A stretch of 64,000 nucleotides of DNA from Sphingomonas endolithica (lineage in GTDB: Bacteria; Pseudomonadota; Alphaproteobacteria; Sphingomonadales; Sphingomonadaceae): contig NZ_CP103057.1 of assembly GCF_025231525.1 (NCBI RefSeq), positions 3,916,501 through 3,980,500 on the forward strand, given 5' to 3'. The position numbers were made by a program, and so were the translations under genes. The notes below the pieces were generated by a model. It was not told where the DNA came from, searched no databases, and saw only the letters and a list, made by a program, of their open reading frames with translations. Positions 60,663 to 64,000 of the stretch are shown here, in pieces. How positions within the stretch are numbered: position 1 is the first letter of the stretch; each line of letters begins with the position of its first letter.

Positions 60663-60800
60663 ATGACCGATCCTAACGAAAAAATCCATGTATCCGGCAC
60701 CGAGGCGCGCGGCGGCGCGACCCCCGGGGTGACCCGCTACGTTCTGGCTATTTCCTTGGTGCTCGTGATCGCGATTTTCGCGTACCTGCTATTGCGTTAA
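60663..60800 (+). CDS. Small single-span membrane protein between phyR and ecfG
   Basis: The product is 45 residues: a polar N-terminus (MTDPNEKIHVSGTEARGG) and one membrane helix (YVLAISLVLVIAIFAYLLLR). The frame is clean with a TAA stop, but the ribosome-binding site is weak. Its place inside the stress locus is suggestive. I do not recognise a family. Confidence 0.6.
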   Translation: MTDPNEKIHVSGTEARGGATPGVTRYVLAISLVLVIAIFAYLLLR

Positions 60801-60823
60801 TATTCCCGGCGATTGTTGGAGCT

Positions 60824-60846
60824 GCCGTGGCGCAAAGCGCCGCGGC
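60824..60846. promoter_or_regulatory. Hairpin upstream of ecfG
   Basis: GCCGTGGCGC and GCGCCGCGGC form a 10-bp stem with one G-T pair around AAA. It lies 40 bases before the ecfG start and is followed by TTCCTATGTTATAC; it could be a weak terminator for the small gene or an mRNA leader structure. Confidence 0.4.
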
Positions 60847-60886
60847 TTCCTATGTTATACGCCGGTGAGGCAAAGAGCGGGTATTC

Positions 60887-61531
60887 ATGAGCGACTCCGA
60901 CACGACAGAAGACGATATCGGCCAAGACGTGGTGGTCGAACATGTCCCGCTGTCCGATCCCGAATTCAAGAAGGAATTGGCGCAGGTCATTCCGCATCTG
61001 CGCGCCTTCGGTCGGTCGCTTTCGGGTAATCGCGATCTCGCGGACGATCTCGTCCAAGAGACCTTGATGAAAGCCTGGGCTGCCCGCCAGCGCTTTCAAG
61101 CCGGCACGAACATGCGCGCCTGGACCTTCATCATCCTGCGCAACCTGTATCTCAGCCAGATGCGCCGGGCGCGCTTCAAGGGCGAGTGGGACGATCTGGT
61201 CGCCGACAAGATTCTTGCCGCACCTGCCAGCCAGGACCGCCACGTCGAGTTGGGCGATATGCAGCGTGCGTTGCTGCACCTGCCACAGCCCCAGCGCGAA
61301 GCGTTGATTCTCGTTGGTGCCGGTGGCTTTGCCTATGAAGAGGCAGCCGAAATCTGCGGCGTGGCCGTCGGCACGATCAAGAGCCGAGTCGCGCGTGGTC
61401 GTGTGGCGCTTGAGGCCATTCTTGGCGACGGATCGCTGCCGTCGCGCCGCACGCACAGCAATGAGCCTGGCATGACCGCGCTCGATACGATCATGGGTGA
61501 AGTCGAAAGCCTCAGTCGCAATCGCGACTGA
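60887..61531 (+). CDS. ecfG: RNA polymerase sigma factor EcfG (general stress response)
   Basis: The 214-residue product is an EcfG-type ECF sigma factor: region 2 with HLRAFGRSLSGNRDLADDLVQET and MRAWTFIILRNLYLSQMRR, region 4 with LPQPQREALILVGAGGFAYEEAA and VAVGTIKSRVARGR. Unusually long acidic N- and C-terminal extensions flank the core. It directs transcription of the general stress regulon when NepR is removed. I find no clear EcfG promoter in front of it. Confidence 0.93.
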   Translation: MSDSDTTEDDIGQDVVVEHVPLSDPEFKKELAQVIPHLRAFGRSLSGNRDLADDLVQETLMKAWAARQRFQAGTNMRAWTFIILRNLYLSQMRRARFKGEWDDLVADKILAAPASQDRHVELGDMQRALLHLPQPQREALILVGAGGFAYEEAAEICGVAVGTIKSRVARGRVALEAILGDGSLPSRRTHSNEPGMTALDTIMGEVESLSRNRD

Positions 61532-61538
61532 GGTGGGG

Positions 61539-61712
61539 TCAGTCGATCTGGTCGAGCCTGTCCAACAGCATGGTGAACATGTCGGGATGCTCGAGCCGAT
61601 TGTCGTACGCCAAGTGAAGTGACCGCGACATCATCTCGCCGGCGCAGGATATGCCCACGCGGACTCCGTCGAAACCTATGCTGTCCGGGTGCGTAGCGAC
61701 GGGTTCGGTCAT
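61539..61712 (-). CDS. Small hypothetical protein convergent with ecfG
   Basis: The product is 57 residues: it starts MTEPVATHPDSIGFDGVRVG and ends FTMLLDRLDQID, acidic and probably helical at the C-terminus. Coding-like features are a clean frame and high third-position GC. There is no clear ribosome-binding site. It ends 7 bases from the ecfG stop and is divergent from glnE. Unrecognised. Confidence 0.5.
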   Translation of the reverse strand: MTEPVATHPDSIGFDGVRVGISCAGEMMSRSLHLAYDNRLEHPDMFTMLLDRLDQID

Positions 61713-61750
61713 GTGGTATAAACGGCTGATGACGTCATTTGTTGCTCACC

Positions 61751-64000
61751 GATGACCAATGTTATCTCGGGTAACATTCTCGGCGGCATGAAGGCAATGG
61801 CGCCCAGGCCCGAAATCATCGCCGCCATTGCCCGAGCGCGGGACCATGCGCCCTTTTTGGCAATGACGCTGGGCCGCGAGCCCGAGCTGGAGGCGATGCT
61901 GGACGCGGGATTGTTGCCGCTCGACCAGGTGGCGGTCGACGATCCCGACATGCCCGTCGCACGCCGCTTGCGGCTGGAACGCCGGCGCCTGGCACTGCTG
62001 GTCGCGATTGGCGACCTGTCCGGTGTTCTGGATCTGTCGGCAGTCACCAAAGCACTCAGCGACTTTGCGGATCGCGCGCTCGATATGGCGATCCGTACTG
62101 CCATCCAGGAGCGTACGCCGGACGCCGAGCCTCGCGGGTTCGCCGCGATCGCCCTCGGAAAGCAGGGCAGCCACGAACTCAATTATTCGTCCGACATCGA
62201 TCCGGTGCTGATATTCGATCCGCTGACGCTGCCCTGCCGTCCGCGCGAGGAGCCGCAGGAGGCCGCGGTGCGCATCGCCAAACGCGTGGTCGAATTGCTG
62301 CAGGCACGTGATGGCGACGGCTATGTGCTGCGCGTCGACCTGCGGTTGCGCCCATCGCCCGAGGCGACACCGGCAGCGCTGCCGGTCGATGCGGCGATCG
62401 GCTATTACGAATCGCAGGCGCTGCCCTGGGAGCGGGCCGCTTATATCCGTGCTCGCGCCGCCGCCGGGGACATGGCGCTCGGGCAGCGTTTCCTCGACAC
62501 TATCCGCCCGTTCGTATGGCGCCGCGCGCTCGATTTCGGCGCGATCGGCGAGATTCGGGGGATTTCGCGACGCATCCGCGGCCATCACACGCAAGGGCAG
62601 GCGTTCGGCCCCGGCTTCGACCTCAAGCGCGGGCGTGGCGGAATCCGCGAAGTGGAATTCTTCGCGCAGATCCACCAGTTGATCCACGGCGGCCGTGACG
62701 CTGCGTTGCGGGCGCCTGCGACGCGCGATGCGCTGGCTGCACTGGCCGAGGCAAGGTGGATCGATCGAGCGGACGCCGTGGCGCTCACCGGCAGCTATAC
62801 GCTCCTGCGGACGATCGAGCATCGTGTGCAGATGATCGACGACCGGCAGACACATCGGCTGCCGGTCGGCGCCGCGCTGGATAGCGTCGCGCGATTGCAC
62901 GGGTTGGCCGATGGCGAAGCGCTGCTCGAATTGCTTGCGCCGCATGTCGCCAGCACCGCGCGCCGCTACGACGCGATCGAGCCGGAAGAGGCGGGCACGC
63001 TGTCGCACGACCCTGACCGCCTGGCCGAACAATTGGCAGCGGCGGGCTTCGTGGACGTCGCCGGTGCGGCGCAACGCGTCGCCGAGTGGCGCGCGGGCGG
63101 CTATGTCGCGTTGCGCAGCCCGGCGGCATTGCAGGCATTGGAGGCCGTGCTGCCCGGGCTGATCGATGCGATCGGCACGGCGCCCGATCCGCACGGTGCT
63201 ATCCTCAAGCTCGACGCGATGTTGTCTCGGCTCCCCAGCGCCATCAATTTCCTCAGGCTGCTGGAAGCGCGCCCGGCGCTGGCGCGGTTGCTCGGCGCGA
63301 TCCTGAGCCATGCGCCGCCCTTGGCCGAGGCATTGGGACGGCGCGTCGCGCTGCTCGACGGGTTGATCGATGCCACGGCGCTGGAGGCGGTCGGCTCGGT
63401 TGCCGAGCTGGCGGCGGAAATGGCGACGAACACGGCCGGCGACGATCATTACCAGGCGCTGCTCGACCATGTGCGCAAGATCGTCGGCGAAAAGCGCTTT
63501 GCGCTCGGCACCCAGATCATCGCCGGCGCCGCCGATCCGCTCGACGTGTCGGCCGGCTATGCGCGCGTTGCCGAAGCGGCGATCGAGACGCTGGCGCCCG
63601 CGACCGTCACGGAGTTTGCCGCCAAGCACGGGTACGTGCCGGGTAGCGAACTGATCGTCCTGGCGCTTGGGCGGCTGGGTGGCGGTGCGCTGACGCACGC
63701 CTCCGATCTCGACCTGATCTACATCTTCACCGGGGATTTCGCCGCCGAATCGGACGGTGAGAAGCCACTGGGTTCGGTGCTCTACTACAATCGGCTGGCG
63801 CAGCGGCTAACCGGCGCCCTGTCGGTCGCGACGGCATCCGGCCCACTCTACGAGGTGGACACGCGGTTGCGGCCATCGGGCGCACAGGGGCCGCTCAGCG
63901 TCTCGCTCGACGGCTTTGCGCGCTATCAACGCGAAAGCGCCTGGACGTGGGAGCACATGGCATTGACCCGCGCGCGGCCGGTGTTTGGATCGCCCGCTGC
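61751..64000 (+). CDS. glnE: Bifunctional glutamine synthetase adenylyltransferase/adenylyl-removing enzyme (3' truncated by window)
   Basis: The frame is open to the end of the window, giving the first 750 of about 900-950 residues. The N-terminal adenylyl-removing domain carries the nucleotidyltransferase motif LGKQGSHELNYSSDID, where most family members have LGKLGxxELNYSSDID. The start of the C-terminal adenylylating domain is seen with LGRLGGGALTHASDLDLIYI and VDTRLRPSGAQGPL. GlnE adds or removes AMP on glutamine synthetase in response to P-II signals. The ATG at 61751 is used; one at 61787 is possible. The ribosome-binding site is weak. Confidence 0.93.

Overview
The window is GC-rich chromosomal DNA from an alphaproteobacterium, most probably a Sphingomonas or close Sphingomonadaceae relative. 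The evidence is the division and cell-wall (dcw) gene order, the argS-SPOR-nagZ-scpAB-tatABC block, an NDUFA12-type complex I subunit, a GTTC-N7-GTTC SOS box, and a PhyR/NepR/EcfG general stress response locus with a PhyP-like histidine kinase. I see no prophage, plasmid or CRISPR array. The window opens inside a PhoX-type phosphatase gene and ends inside glnE.

Layout. 0-2.5 kb: phosphatase tail and an AsmA-family protein. 2.8-4.0 kb: rplA and rplK on the minus strand. 4.0-10.4 kb: accessory genes (MarR regulator with a TonB-dependent receptor, an HTH-repeat protein, a small exported protein, a DUF2490 protein) lying between rplK and nusG, which are usually neighbours. 10.4-11.4 kb: nusG, secE and tRNA-Trp. 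11.5-26.4 kb: mixed genes, including a GGDEF-EAL protein, a PDZ aspartic protease, a fatty acyl-AMP ligase, recX, a double cold-shock protein, DUF192, NDUFA12, DUF2155, aat, an orphan ParA, a lipoprotein, a SOS-controlled Y-family polymerase, a thioesterase, a DNA glycosylase, DUF1993 and cysK. 26.9-45.7 kb: a complete dcw cluster (mraZ-rsmH-ftsL-ftsI-murE-murF-mraY-murD-ftsW-murG-murC-murB-ddl-ftsQ-ftsA-ftsZ). 45.8-57.3 kb: a TPR/SPOR protein, a dGTPase, argS, a second SPOR protein, nagZ, scpAB and tatABC. 57.3-61.7 kb: an entericidin-like peptide and the general stress response locus. 61.75 kb to the end: glnE.

How the parts work together. The dcw genes make lipid II and the divisome; most adjacent genes overlap by 1-4 bases, which suggests one translationally coupled operon. 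The only wide gaps inside it before ftsA (murE/murF, murC/murB, ddl/ftsQ) each hold a palindromic repeat. In the stress locus, PhyR (a sigma-like domain joined to a receiver) would sequester the anti-sigma NepR and free EcfG; the kinase-like protein beside nepR has a degenerate ATPase domain, which fits a PhyR phosphatase.

The most unusual signal is in the intergenic DNA. Several families of short palindromic repeats fill nearly every gap above 100 bases. At two loci 50 kb apart (4226-4493 and 53849-54116) a ~153-bp element with short terminal inverted repeats has inserted into the arm of one repeat family, leaving a perfect 9-bp duplication each time. The uninterrupted arm of the other locus shows the empty site. 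This looks like a non-autonomous mobile element that targets a palindromic repeat. Start codons were chosen by reading ribosome-binding sites, overlaps and family N-termini by eye; no database search was possible.
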